Both the position numbers and the translations under genes were made by a program. DNA of 64,000 nt from REEB95 sp963762425 (GTDB lineage: Bacteria; Pseudomonadota; Alphaproteobacteria; ATCC43930; CGMCC-115725), in contig CAVXKY010000001.1 in NCBI GenBank assembly GCA_963762425.1, positions 15,940-79,939 of the forward strand, in the 5' to 3' direction. The notes beneath the pieces were generated by a model. The model was not told the origin of the DNA. It did not search any database and saw only the letters and a program-made list of their open reading frames with translations. Below are positions 1-7,886 of this stretch, in pieces; position 1 is the stretch's first letter, and every line of letters starts with the position of its first letter.

Positions 1-852
1 GGCATGGGCCTGACCGGCGTCATCCTCAAAGCGAGCTTCAAACTTATCCCGATCGAGACCGCCTGGATCCGCCAGGAAACCTTGCGGGCATCGAATCTCG
101 ATGAGGCGATGGCACTCTTCGAGGAATCGAAGGATTGGACCTATTCGGTCGCCTGGATCGATTGCCTCACGCGTGGCGCATCCATGGGCCGCTCGATCTT
201 CTTTCGCGGCGAGCATGCGCGACTAAGTGAACTGCCCGAATCCTGGCGCGGCCAACCTTATGCTTTGAGCTCCAAACGCGGCTGGCGCGTGCCTTTCGAC
301 ATGCCGGGCCTGGTCTTGAACCGCTGGAGCGTATCGGCTTTCAACGCGATATATTTCCGCGCCAACCGGCCAAGTTCGGCGCTGGTTGATTTCGACACCT
401 TTTTCTATCCGCTCGACGCCATAGGCGATTGGAACCGCATCTATGGGCGCGCAGGCCTCCTCCAATACCAATGCGTGCTGCCCAAACCCGCCTCGCGTAA
501 AGGACTTGGCGCACTTCTCGACCGGATCGCCGCTTCGGGTGCGGGCTCGTTTTTATCCGTGCTGAAGCTCTTTGGACCGCAGGAGAAGGGGCTCATGTCC
601 TTCCCGATGGAGGGCTACACCCTCGCACTCGATTTCCACGCCGGCAACGCGTCGGTAATGGCGTTGCTCGACGAGCTCGATGCGATCGTCGCCGATTTGG
701 GCGGCCGGATATACCTGGCGAAGGATGCGCGCGCCTCGGCAAAGATGATCGAACGGGGTTATCCCAATCTGGCGCGTTTCAAATCCATCCGCGCCAAGGC
801 TGACCCTGAGCGGCGCTTTGCTTCGCTCCAATCACAAAGACTGGGCCTATAA
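1..852 (+). CDS. DprE1-like FAD-dependent decaprenylphosphoryl-ribose 2'-oxidase family protein (3' part)
   Basis: The frame is open from base 1, so the N-terminal FAD-binding half lies outside the window; 283 C-terminal codons are present. The visible part resembles the substrate domain of DprE1-type (VAO-fold) oxidases, which oxidise the 2'-OH of polyprenylphosphoryl ribose on the way to polyprenylphosphoryl arabinose. Recognisable blocks are GLTGVIL at the start, YSVAWIDCLTRG, FFYPLDAIGDWNRIYGR, the RIYLAKDAR block near the C-terminus and the closing LGL. DprE1 normally works with the SDR reductase DprE2; the DprE2-like gene here is at 11463-12218, separated by 10.6 kb. The family call is from remembered motif similarity; substrate specificity is inferred. 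Confidence 0.75.
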   Translation, partial: GMGLTGVILKASFKLIPIETAWIRQETLRASNLDEAMALFEESKDWTYSVAWIDCLTRGASMGRSIFFRGEHARLSELPESWRGQPYALSSKRGWRVPFDMPGLVLNRWSVSAFNAIYFRANRPSSALVDFDTFFYPLDAIGDWNRIYGRAGLLQYQCVLPKPASRKGLGALLDRIAASGAGSFLSVLKLFGPQEKGLMSFPMEGYTLALDFHAGNASVMALLDELDAIVADLGGRIYLAKDARASAKMIERGYPNLARFKSIRAKADPERRFASLQSQRLGL

Positions 853-908
853 GCAGACATAGCCCGGCGAGTTACTGGCGTTCACAGGCGGCATCACTGC
901 CATGCAAA

Positions 909-1058
909 TCAATAGTCGCCGCCGACGCTATGGTTGCCGCTCCCGGTGGGCGGCGGCGAAGGGGGGCCAAAGAAGTTCTGGTACACGATGTAGGTCCCAA
1001 GGCCGATCAAGCAAGCAAGCGAGATTGCGAGCAATATTGTGCGGGCATTCATTTTCAT
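909..1058 (-). CDS. Small single-pass membrane protein (49 aa), unknown function
   Basis: The start MKMNARTIL is chosen because GGAGA lies about six bases upstream of the ATG; the frame also runs further upstream to position 1151, without a comparable ribosome site. The protein has a short basic N-terminus, one hydrophobic segment (about residues 6-24, AISLACLIGLGTYIV), then a Pro/Gly-rich tail (FGPPSPPPTGSG). It could be a tail-exposed membrane peptide or an uncleaved signal anchor. It faces the DprE1-like gene convergently. No family is recognised; the short length keeps confidence modest. Confidence 0.45.
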   Translation of the reverse strand: MKMNARTILLAISLACLIGLGTYIVYQNFFGPPSPPPTGSGNHSVGGDY

Positions 1059-1190
1059 CGGCGCATCTCCTCGAAGGAACGGTGGAATCCGAGTTTTTTG
1101 TGAATATGCACAATCCCGGCTGATTCTTTCCCGTTTCGGTATGGCGATCAAGGCTGGGCTGCGCCGCCCTTGTCCACCACATAGCTAATC

Positions 1191-1252
1191 AATGTCTGCT
1201 TTGACCCCAAAAGCGGACATTCGGCTGCGGTCGCGTAATGTCTGCTTTGTGC
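1191..1252. repeat. Double-hairpin intergenic repeat, left part (copy 1, interrupted by IS30)
   Basis: The sequence reads AATGTCTGCTTT, a short spacer, AAAAGCGGACATT (first hairpin), the linker CGGCTGCGGTCG, then AATGTCTGCTTTGTGC, the left arm of a second hairpin. The right arm (CAGAAGCGGACATT) is at 2478-2491, beyond the IS element. An uninterrupted copy with the same linker is at 8946-9017. Confidence 0.85.
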
Positions 1253-2475
1253 GGCGGATTCAACCGATCGACGCAACACCTTCTAATCATCTCGGATGAG
1301 GAGGGATGCGTATGGATGGGATGCGACCGAGGTTCACCGCCCGGCAGAGGGCCGAGCTATGGGAGCGATGGAGGGGCGGCCAGTGCGTAGCCGATATTGC
1401 CCGAGCGCTGGAGCGTAGGAACAAGAGCGGCGTTTATAGGGTTCTGGTGCTCAATGGAGGGATAGCCCCGGCGGCGCGGCGGAGAGCTGCGGTAGCGTTG
1501 CGGCTTGAGGAGCGTGAGGAGATCTCGCGCGGGATTGCCGCCGGTCGCTCGATGCGTCGAATCGCGGCCGGCCTGGGGCGCACGCCTTCCACGGTCAGTC
1601 GGGAGGTAAGGCGCAATGGAGGGTGGGGTGGCTATCGCGCGAGCGAGGCCGATGGGCGCGCCTGGTCGCGGGGGTTACGTCCGAAGCCGTGTCGCCTGGC
1701 GAGCCATCCAGAGCTACGATGGCGCGTCGCCCAGAAGCTTGCGCTCCAGTGGTCGCCAAAGCAGATCTCGGGATGGCTGAAGCGGGAGTTTGCCCCCGAC
1801 CAAGACATGCAGGTATCTCACGAAACGATCTATCGCAGTCTTTTTGTTCAGGCGCGGGGCGTGCTGAAGAGGGAGCTGATGGCGCACCTGCGCACGGCGC
1901 GGCAGATGCGCCAGGCCAAGGGCGGCACGGCGAAGAACGGGCTGGGGCAGATCGCGGATGCGGTCTCGATTCGCGAGCGCCCGGCCGAGGCCGAGGACCG
2001 CGCCGTGCCGGGGCACTGGGAAGGCGATTTGCTCTCCGGGGGCAACAACACCCACATCGCGACACTGGTGGAACGCCAGACCCGCTTTGCGATGCTGATC
2101 AAGGTCCCGAGCAAGGACACGGTCAGCGTGGTTGGCGCGCTCGCCAAGCATGTGCGCAAGCTTCCCGCAGAACTGCGCCGCTCGCTGACCTGGGACCGCG
2201 GCAAGGAGATGGCCGAGCACAAGGCCTTCACCGTCGCCACCGGCGTGAAGGTCTACTTCTGCGATCCCCGTAGCCCCTGGCAGCGCGGCAGCAACGAGAA
2301 CACCAACGGCTTGCTGCGCCAGTACTTCCCCAAAGGGAAAGATCTATCGGTCTACTCTCAAGCGTATCTCAACAAGATCGCATTGCGCTTGAACCAACGT
2401 CCCAGGGAGACATTGGCCTATGAATGCCCTGCCGATAGACTACGAGCAGTGTTGCGCTGACCAGTTGAATCCGCA
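1253..2475. mobile_element. IS30-family insertion sequence, 1223 bp, apparently intact
   Basis: The element encodes one full-length IS30-type transposase. The ends carry imperfect inverted repeats: left CGGATTCAACCGATCGACGC and right (reverse complement) CGGATTCAACTGGTCAGCGC, with both continuing into AACAC; about 21 of 25 positions match. It is flanked by a 2-bp direct repeat GC (1251-1252 and 2476-2477). Removing the element plus one GC regenerates the hairpin TTTGTGCCAGAAGCGG seen intact at 8998-9013. The insertion site is therefore the loop of a palindromic intergenic repeat, consistent with the known preference of IS30-family elements for palindromic targets. Confidence 0.9.
1306..2460 (+). 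CDS. IS30 family transposase
   Basis: The protein has 384 aa, the usual size for this family. The N-terminal third is helix-turn-helix DNA binding: one HTH around residues 20-45 and a second, HTH_38-like, around residues 65-100 containing GRSMRRIAAGLGRTPSTVSRE. The C-terminal half is a DDE integrase core with GHWEGDLLSG (first Asp), LTWDRGKEMAEH (second Asp) and NENTNGLLRQYFPKG (catalytic Glu), the diagnostic IS30 signature. It catalyses transposition of the surrounding element. The frame is intact, so activity is possible. ATG at 1306 is taken; ATG at 1312 is an alternative. Confidence 0.95.
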   Translation: MRMDGMRPRFTARQRAELWERWRGGQCVADIARALERRNKSGVYRVLVLNGGIAPAARRRAAVALRLEEREEISRGIAAGRSMRRIAAGLGRTPSTVSREVRRNGGWGGYRASEADGRAWSRGLRPKPCRLASHPELRWRVAQKLALQWSPKQISGWLKREFAPDQDMQVSHETIYRSLFVQARGVLKRELMAHLRTARQMRQAKGGTAKNGLGQIADAVSIRERPAEAEDRAVPGHWEGDLLSGGNNTHIATLVERQTRFAMLIKVPSKDTVSVVGALAKHVRKLPAELRRSLTWDRGKEMAEHKAFTVATGVKVYFCDPRSPWQRGSNENTNGLLRQYFPKGKDLSVYSQAYLNKIALRLNQRPRETLAYECPADRLRAVLR

Positions 2476-2491
2476 GCCAGAAGCGGACATT
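2476..2491. repeat. Double-hairpin intergenic repeat, right part of copy 1
   Basis: GCCAGAAGCGGACATT is the right arm of the second hairpin of the repeat split by the IS30 element. The leading GC is the target-site duplication. Confidence 0.8.
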
Positions 2492-2556
2492 GCGGATGCA
2501 GCCATATAAGACGGTGGAATTTCTAAGCGACCACGGCGCTTAAACGAGGCAAGAAC

Positions 2557-2582
2557 TCTCCGTCGACCTCGGTCGACGGAGA
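2557..2582 (-). terminator. Probable intrinsic terminator of the small secreted peptide gene
   Basis: A perfect 12-bp inverted repeat (TCTCCGTCGACC / GGTCGACGGAGA, 2-nt loop) lies 14 bases beyond the stop of the leftward peptide gene at 2596. On the minus strand it is followed by GTTCTTG, a weak U-tract, so factor-independent termination is plausible but not certain. Confidence 0.5.
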
Positions 2583-2595
2583 ATCATCTGTATGG

Positions 2596-2721
2596 TCAGC
2601 AGTTAGAGCCGGAGCAGTTATTGGCCTTGACGTAGTCGGCATGGGCAAGCGTAGCCAAGCCAAACCCGAGTCCACCAACCACGGCGACAAATACGGCAAA
2701 AGCGAACATAACCTTACGCAT
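2596..2721 (-). CDS. Small secreted peptide, 41 aa, with two C-terminal cysteines
   Basis: ATG at 2721 is preceded by GGGAGA at about six bases. The translation begins MRKVMFAFAVFVAVVGGL and continues to a typical signal-peptidase site (LAHA|DY near residue 28), which would release a mature peptide of about 13 residues ending NNCSGSNC. The two cysteines (residues 36 and 41) could form one disulfide. A strong inverted repeat follows the stop. It is similar in style, not in sequence, to the other short exported products in the 2.5-8.7 kb region. Function is unknown. Confidence 0.6.
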   Translation of the reverse strand: MRKVMFAFAVFVAVVGGLGFGLATLAHADYVKANNCSGSNC

Positions 2722-3026
2722 TCTATTATCTCCCAAGAAATGACCTTCGATCACAAGTACTATGGCATCTTTGATGAGAGTTTACACTCTCAGAATGGTG
2801 GGGATATTCCGGCCTCCGGGACAGAATGGCGGCTTAGTTAATCAGCGGGCACAAATTGATTGGTGTGCACCTACAATTTCCAGATGTCCGATTTGGGTCA
2901 AAAACGGACTTCTCGGCAGTAGGGGTTGCCGGTCAGTTCGAATGACGCCGCTCACCGTGGTCTCGTTGACCAGCGTGTCGACGCGCCATTTAAAATGGCG
3001 ATCAACGCTTTTGATAATGTTTCCAG
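2722..3026. other. Intergenic stretch with a degenerate palindromic repeat
   Basis: No convincing gene is seen. It holds a short hairpin (TGAGAGTTTACACTCTCA near 2774-2791) and the degenerate repeat copy listed separately. The rest shows no recognisable signal. Confidence 0.4.
2884..2911. repeat. Intergenic palindromic repeat, degenerate copy 2
   Basis: ATGTCCGATTT, GGGTC, AAAAACGGACTT: one hairpin of the AAAGCGGACAT family with several substitutions. Confidence 0.6.
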
Positions 3027-3467
3027 TCAGAATTTCGGCGATGGCATAGGATTAGCGCCCCTGACGCAGTGGTAATTAAATTGCTTGTTATCTGGTGTAA
3101 GCACGGTCAACTCGCCTGTTGCTCTATCTATGATTTGGGTGTTTCCGTACTGTTCCGCCCTATATTTATAGGGATCTATTTGAAGGGGCATAACAAACCA
3201 AATGTGGTTTGGGTCATCTCCGGTCATTCCAATCCATCCCCCGTACGTGAATGTTTTTTTGTCTGTATCGATCCAGACGTTTCGATTTGCCATAGACCCC
3301 GTGTTTCCATAACTCATCTGGCAAATAAGGTTGATTACGTCGGCGCTCGCAGAGGTAAAAGGAATCGATAAAAGAAAAGCCAAGAGGATGCTGGCACGGA
3401 AAGCGAATTTCCGCCACGAATGGCAAGCAGGGCTGAATTTTATGGGAGCTACCGGACGTTGTCTCAT
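3027..3467 (-). CDS. Exported protein of unknown function, 146 aa, paralogue of the 8359-8670 product
   Basis: Start MRQRP (3467) is chosen because AAGGAAGG precedes it; an in-frame ATG at 3497 lacks this. After a long basic n-region, a hydrophobic stretch (ILLAFLLSIPFTSASA) ends in a signal-peptidase site before DVINL. The mature part shares a pattern with the protein at 8359-8670: V-x-L-x-C near the start, W/I-x-IDT, a T-x-T motif, W in the middle, a D-R-A/T-G-like turn and a final Y/F-x-Y-H-C. The two conserved cysteines probably pair. It lies 39 bases downstream of the knottin-like gene on the same strand, so they are likely co-transcribed. Confidence 0.7.
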   Translation of the reverse strand: MRQRPVAPIKFSPACHSWRKFAFRASILLAFLLSIPFTSASADVINLICQMSYGNTGSMANRNVWIDTDKKTFTYGGWIGMTGDDPNHIWFVMPLQIDPYKYRAEQYGNTQIIDRATGELTVLTPDNKQFNYHCVRGANPMPSPKF

Positions 3468-3506
3468 CTTGCCTTCCTTTCGCAAATTGAACCTCAAACC
3501 GCGTCC

Positions 3507-3833
3507 TTACTGGCAGGACGTGTTCGGGAAGGTGCCCTGACAGCTCGAACCGGCGCAGCACGCCGTGCCGTTGATGACACAGGGATTGCCCTTCGCGATG
3601 CAATTCTGGGCAACGCCACTGCCTGAGCCGCGCAGGCTGTAGGCCGGATGGTTTGGCGCACCAAGCAGGCGCTCGATCTCTGGCGGCAGGCTACTCGTGC
3701 CGGAGATCGGCTGGGATGTGGCGGTCAATGTTGCGGCCGGGGCATTCCTATCCGTGCCTGGCAGGAAAGCCGCTGCGGCCATCGCCGCCAAGACAAAAAC
3801 ACCAATGATTGGAAAACGATATTTGACACGCAT
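3507..3833 (-). CDS. Secreted cysteine-rich peptide with inhibitor-cystine-knot-like pattern
   Basis: ATG at 3833 is preceded by GGGAGGG. The 108-aa product has a signal peptide (about residues 1-26, PIIGVFVLAAMAAAAFL), a Ser/Thr/Pro-rich linker, a short segment PPEIERLLG, and a C-terminal module of about 31 residues with six cysteines at positions 78, 85, 92, 93, 98 and 107. The spacing C-X6-C-X6-CC-X4-C-X8-C follows the pattern of inhibitor cystine knot (knottin/conotoxin-like) domains. Export to an oxidising compartment fits disulfide formation. The linker may act as a propeptide. No homologue is named; fold and any toxin, inhibitor or matrix role are inferences from cysteine spacing only. 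Confidence 0.7.
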   Translation of the reverse strand: MRVKYRFPIIGVFVLAAMAAAAFLPGTDRNAPAATLTATSQPISGTSSLPPEIERLLGAPNHPAYSLRGSGSGVAQNCIAKGNPCVINGTACCAGSSCQGTFPNTSCQ

Positions 3834-3937
3834 GGTCCCTCCCCTGGGCGTCTTGAGTGCCCTACCGCAGAGCATAACGCAGCCATGCCGCGGCGCAAGA
3901 GAAGCTCGGTTGCCGGGTCATGTCTCATATTTGGCGG

Positions 3938-4013
3938 AAGTCCGCTTTGGGTCAAAAGCGGACATGAAGGCATGACATTGGAATGTCCGGTTTACCCTTA
4001 AAAGCGGACATTC
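3938..4013. repeat. Double-hairpin intergenic repeat, copy 3
   Basis: First hairpin AAGTCCGCTTTGGGTC + AAAAGCGGACAT (3938-3965), linker GGCATGACATTG, second hairpin GAATGTCCGGTTT with loop ACCCTT and AAAAGCGGACATTC (3981-4013). The linker is shared with the copy at 8238-8296. It sits between the knottin-like gene and the end of the autotransporter gene. Confidence 0.85.
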
Positions 4014-4034
4014 GGCCGTTCGGCAATTCCGCTT

Positions 4035-7000
4035 CTAGAAATTCCAGCGCGCGCCGGCGAAGACGATGTTGTCGACCGATTTGCCGAGGCCGAGCGAGAG
4101 CTTGTAGTCGGCATAGACATCGAGCGTGTCGGTCATGTGCGCGGTGACGGCGGGGCCCATTGTCAGGGTGTTGCGCGCGGGCGAAACACCCGCGGCCGAG
4201 ACCGGACTGCCGGCGGGGGTGGTGAGCGTCAGGTTTTGCGAGACCGACAACAGCTCGCGGCTGTATTCGAGCTTGAACTCGGGCACGATGCGAATGCCGC
4301 TGTCGGTATAGAAGGGCTTGAAGGCGGCGATGCTCACCATCGGCTGGAGGCTGTTGGTGTGGGTGTCGGGCGAGGAGAGGTCGAAACCCGAAGCGCCCGA
4401 TTCGTTGTAGCTTGTCTGGTCGAGGTGGAGATATTGGAAGCCCGCGCGCGGCACCAGGGTCCAATCGCCGGTGGGTATGTCATAGCCCGCCTGCGCCGCC
4501 AGGCTCTCCTCATAGCCGTTGTGGCTTTCGTTGGCGTTGGTGCCGAGTGCCGAGACCGGGCGCACGGTGGTGATGCGGTCATAGGCAAATCCCGCGACAC
4601 CGTCGAGGATCAGGCCGTTGGCGGGCCGGTAGCTGGCATAGAGCATAGCGCGCGGCGTGTCGATGTCGCCGCCGCCGCCGCCGGTCTGGCTGATGAAGCT
4701 GTGGCTGTAGCCGCCGGCCACGCCCAAAATCAGGTTTTGGCCCACTTTCCGGTCGATGCCGGCGAGGAACCCGCCCGCGTTCTCGCCATAGGCCGGGTTC
4801 GATCCCTCGCCATGGACCGACAGGAAATTGCCGATCACCCGCACCCAGCCGCCGTATTGGGCGATGGTGTCTGACATGTGCGTGCCCGCCTGCGCCAATT
4901 GGCCGAGATTGCCCGAGAACGCCACTTGCATGGGCTGCGCCATGGCCAGCGCGGTCTCGACATTGTTCGTGCCCTGGTTGCTCGCGTAGTTGTTGAGATA
5001 GCCGAACACCTCATCGGAGCCACTGGAGGCGGTGCTGATGATTGTATTGGTCGCGCCGCTGAACACGCCGGTGCCGGTACTGACGGTCTGCTGCACGCCG
5101 GTCAACACGACATCGTTCGCGTAGCCAGGCGGGCTGTACTCGATCGTCTGGCCGGTCACGTTGTTGCCACCGCCGGTCACGCTGGAGAAGGTGCCGCTGA
5201 GGCCGGTGGAGGTCAGGATGGTGTAGAGCGTATTCGATTTGTAGGTGCCGGGATCGTAGACCAGCTTCAACGTGCCGCCGAGCGCGGCTGGGCCGTTGAC
5301 CGCAAGCTTGCTGGCCGTGGTGGGGTTGACTTCGATCTCCAGCGTACCGCCCTGACTACCCCCAGGGGAGATCATGGCGTAGCTGCCGTTGATCGTCAGC
5401 ACGCCGGTCCCGGCAAGCGTCGGCCAGAGGGTGATGGCATAGGATCCGTAGTTGGGGATACTGACGACGTTGATGGTGCCGTAGCCGGTGAGCGTATCGC
5501 CGTTGTCCGAGAAAAAGATTTGTGTGGCGCTGATGGTGCCGCCAAGTTCGACGATGGTGATGGCGTTGCGCACACCGCTCAAGTCGAGCCCGGAGATAGT
5601 GCCGGCGTTGGTGATGCCGCCCTGGAAATTGACGGGGTTGCCTAAGACAATACCCTCCCCCGAGATCGTTCCGCCGACGTTGTTGACGATGCTGCCCGTG
5701 AAGGTCGAGACGCCTGTGATGTTAATGCCATAATTCATGTTCGAAGAAATCGTGCCGCTATTGGTGATACCGCCCAAGAAGGTCGAGACATCGGAGATGA
5801 GAATGCCTGTCCTGTTCGCCGCGATTGTGCCTCCGGCGCTGTTGACGATATTGCCCGCGAAGGTCGAGACGCTGTGAACACTGCCGTCAACGAAAATACC
5901 ATGGCCGCCATTTTTGAGCGTGCCGGCGTTGGTGATACCGCCCGTGAAGGTCGGTCCGCTGATATAGATGTTGGTTGGGGCACCGGTGAGCTCGCTGCCG
6001 CTGACGATGTTGATGCCGACTGACGAGGCGTTGATGACGCCCGTGTCGATAATGCCGCCAGTGATGGTACTGCCGGCGATATTGATGCCGGTCTTAGCCG
6101 AGATCGTGCCGGCATTGGAGATGTTACCGGTGAAGGTCGGGCCGGTGATCGAGATGGCAGTGGCGGCGGCGGTGAGCTTGCTGGTGCTGTCGATCAGGAT
6201 GCCGGACAGGAATTGGGGGCCGCTCTTAGCCGTGATGATCCCGCTGTCGAAGATGCCCCCGGTGATGGTGCTGCCGGCGATCTTGATGCCGGTCTTAGCC
6301 GAGATCGTGCCGGCGTTGGAGATGTTGCCGGTGAAGGTCGAGCCGGTGATCAAGATGGCGGTGGTGGCGGCGGTGAGCTTACTGGCGCTGTCGATCGAGA
6401 TGCCGGGGCCGCTCGTCGCCGTGATGATCCCGCTGTCGAAGATGCCCCCGGTGATGGTGCTGCCGACGATATTGATGCCGGTCTTAGCCGAGATCGTACC
6501 GGCATTGGAGATGTTACCGGTGAGGGTCGAGACGTTGTAGATGGCAATACCGGTATTGCCCGCCGAGATCGTGCCGGTGCCGCTGTTGACGATGTTGCCC
6601 GAGAAGGCCGAGACGCCAGAAAAAATACCGCCAACGAAAATGCCCTCGTGGCCTGCCGAAACCGTGCCGCTATTGGTGATACCGCCCGAGAAGGTGGTGG
6701 CGCCAGTGACGAAGATGCCCTGGCTGCCCCCCGAGATCATGCCGGCGTTGCTGACGCCACCCAAGAAGGTCGGACCGGTGATCGCGATGGCCGTGGTCGC
6801 GCCGCTCAACTTGCTGGTGCCGTCGATAAAGATACCGTGGGACGAGGCATTGATGACGCCGCTGTCTAAGACGCCGCCGGTGATGGTGCTGCCGGAGATA
6901 TTGATGCCGGTCGCGGCCGAGATCGTGCTGGCGTTGGTGATGCCGCCCGAGAAAGTCGAAGCGTGGAAGACGAATATGCCCTCGATTCCGGCCGAGATCG

Positions 7001-7886
7001 TGCCGGCGTTGGAGATGCCATTCGAGAAGACCGAGACATTATTGATAGAAATACCGTCGCCGCCCGCCGAGATCGTGCCAGTGCCGCTGTTGACGATGCC
7101 GCCGGAGAAGGTCGTGATGGTGTCGATGAAAATGCCGTTGCCGCCCGCTGAGATCTTGCCGGCGTTGGTGATGCCGCCGGTGAAGGTCGGGCTGCTCTCA
7201 ACGTCAATGCCGGCGTTGCCGGAAATCTTGCCGCTATTGGTGATGCCGTTCGAGAAAATCGAGACGTTGGAGATGACAATGCCAATGCCGGTGCTGCCAC
7301 CCGCGATCGTGCCAGTGCCACTGTTTACGATGCCGCCGGAGAAGGTCGAGACGTTCCCGATCTGAATGCCGGCGCCGAAGATGTAGGCCGCCGTGATCCT
7401 GCCGCTATTGGTGATGCCGCCCGAGAAGACCGAACTGGTGATGTAAATGCCACCACTCCCCGAGACCGTTCCGGCGTTGGAAATGCCGCCGGCAAAGGTC
7501 GGGCCGGTGATCGTGATGGCGGTGTGGGAGGAGGCGGCAGTGATCTTGCTGGTGCCGTCGATCAGGATGCCGAAAGCGCCGCCGGTGGCATTGATCGTGC
7601 CGCTGTCGACGATTCCGCCCGACGAGATCGTGCTGCCGGAGAGTGAGATACCTCCCGGGGTGATGGTGCCGGCGTTCGAGATATTGCCCGAGAAGCTGGT
7701 GCCGGTGGCGGTGACGGAGCAGGTTGTATGACCGGAAGGATTGATTGATGGGAACGGGGTCGTGTAACCGGCGCAGGAGGCCAGGGCCACCGGAGCATGG
7801 GCGGCGCCAGCCACCAGCGCCGCGACCGAGCACGTCGCGAGCCAGCGGCCCAGCCGCGGGTTCCTGCCGACCCCTTCCCCCACCAC
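4035..7886 (-). CDS. Autotransporter (type Va) with tandem beta-helix repeats
   Basis: The product has 1283 aa. The N-terminus carries a basic n-region (RNPRLGRW) and an Ala-rich hydrophobic core ending ALA-SC, a Sec signal. Residues of roughly 60-820 are built from degenerate 19-22 residue repeats of the type F-x-G-x-I-x-N-A-G-T-I-S, typical of a right-handed beta-helix passenger. Residues of roughly 1000-1283 form an autotransporter beta-barrel: they include AQYGGWVRVIGNF, GFLAGIDRKVGQNLILG and the terminal aromatic strand ending FAGARWNF. The passenger would be displayed at or released from the outer membrane, usually as an adhesin. The start is GTG at 7886 behind GGGGG; it is the weakest part of the model. 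Parts of the passenger are near-identical at DNA level. Confidence 0.9.
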   Translation of the reverse strand: MVGEGVGRNPRLGRWLATCSVAALVAGAAHAPVALASCAGYTTPFPSINPSGHTTCSVTATGTSFSGNISNAGTITPGGISLSGSTISSGGIVDSGTINATGGAFGILIDGTSKITAASSHTAITITGPTFAGGISNAGTVSGSGGIYITSSVFSGGITNSGRITAAYIFGAGIQIGNVSTFSGGIVNSGTGTIAGGSTGIGIVISNVSIFSNGITNSGKISGNAGIDVESSPTFTGGITNAGKISAGGNGIFIDTITTFSGGIVNSGTGTISAGGDGISINNVSVFSNGISNAGTISAGIEGIFVFHASTFSGGITNASTISAATGINISGSTITGGVLDSGVINASSHGIFIDGTSKLSGATTAIAITGPTFLGGVSNAGMISGGSQGIFVTGATTFSGGITNSGTVSAGHEGIFVGGIFSGVSAFSGNIVNSGTGTISAGNTGIAIYNVSTLTGNISNAGTISAKTGINIVGSTITGGIFDSGIITATSGPGISIDSASKLTAATTAILITGSTFTGNISNAGTISAKTGIKIAGSTITGGIFDSGIITAKSGPQFLSGILIDSTSKLTAAATAISITGPTFTGNISNAGTISAKTGINIAGSTITGGIIDTGVINASSVGINIVSGSELTGAPTNIYISGPTFTGGITNAGTLKNGGHGIFVDGSVHSVSTFAGNIVNSAGGTIAANRTGILISDVSTFLGGITNSGTISSNMNYGINITGVSTFTGSIVNNVGGTISGEGIVLGNPVNFQGGITNAGTISGLDLSGVRNAITIVELGGTISATQIFFSDNGDTLTGYGTINVVSIPNYGSYAITLWPTLAGTGVLTINGSYAMISPGGSQGGTLEIEVNPTTASKLAVNGPAALGGTLKLVYDPGTYKSNTLYTILTSTGLSGTFSSVTGGGNNVTGQTIEYSPPGYANDVVLTGVQQTVSTGTGVFSGATNTIISTASSGSDEVFGYLNNYASNQGTNNVETALAMAQPMQVAFSGNLGQLAQAGTHMSDTIAQYGGWVRVIGNFLSVHGEGSNPAYGENAGGFLAGIDRKVGQNLILGVAGGYSHSFISQTGGGGGDIDTPRAMLYASYRPANGLILDGVAGFAYDRITTVRPVSALGTNANESHNGYEESLAAQAGYDIPTGDWTLVPRAGFQYLHLDQTSYNESGASGFDLSSPDTHTNSLQPMVSIAAFKPFYTDSGIRIVPEFKLEYSRELLSVSQNLTLTTPAGSPVSAAGVSPARNTLTMGPAVTAHMTDTLDVYADYKLSLGLGKSVDNIVFAGARWNF
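6061..6535. repeat. Recent tandem duplications inside the autotransporter passenger
   Basis: Near-identical DNA modules begin at about 6061, 6262 and 6451 (GTGATGGTRCTGCCG... followed by GATGCCGGTCTTAGCCGAG), with a more divergent relative near 6881. The period is 189-201 bp, that is 63-67 codons, in frame. Such repeats can expand or contract the passenger by recombination. Confidence 0.75.

Noticed and set aside
902..1123. 73-codon rightward frame after the DprE1-like gene
   Set aside because: Arg/Ser-rich low-quality translation antisense to a better-supported small membrane protein gene.
4126..7731. Several rightward open frames opposite the autotransporter gene
   Set aside because: They are repetitive complements of the passenger repeats without ribosome sites or recognisable domains.
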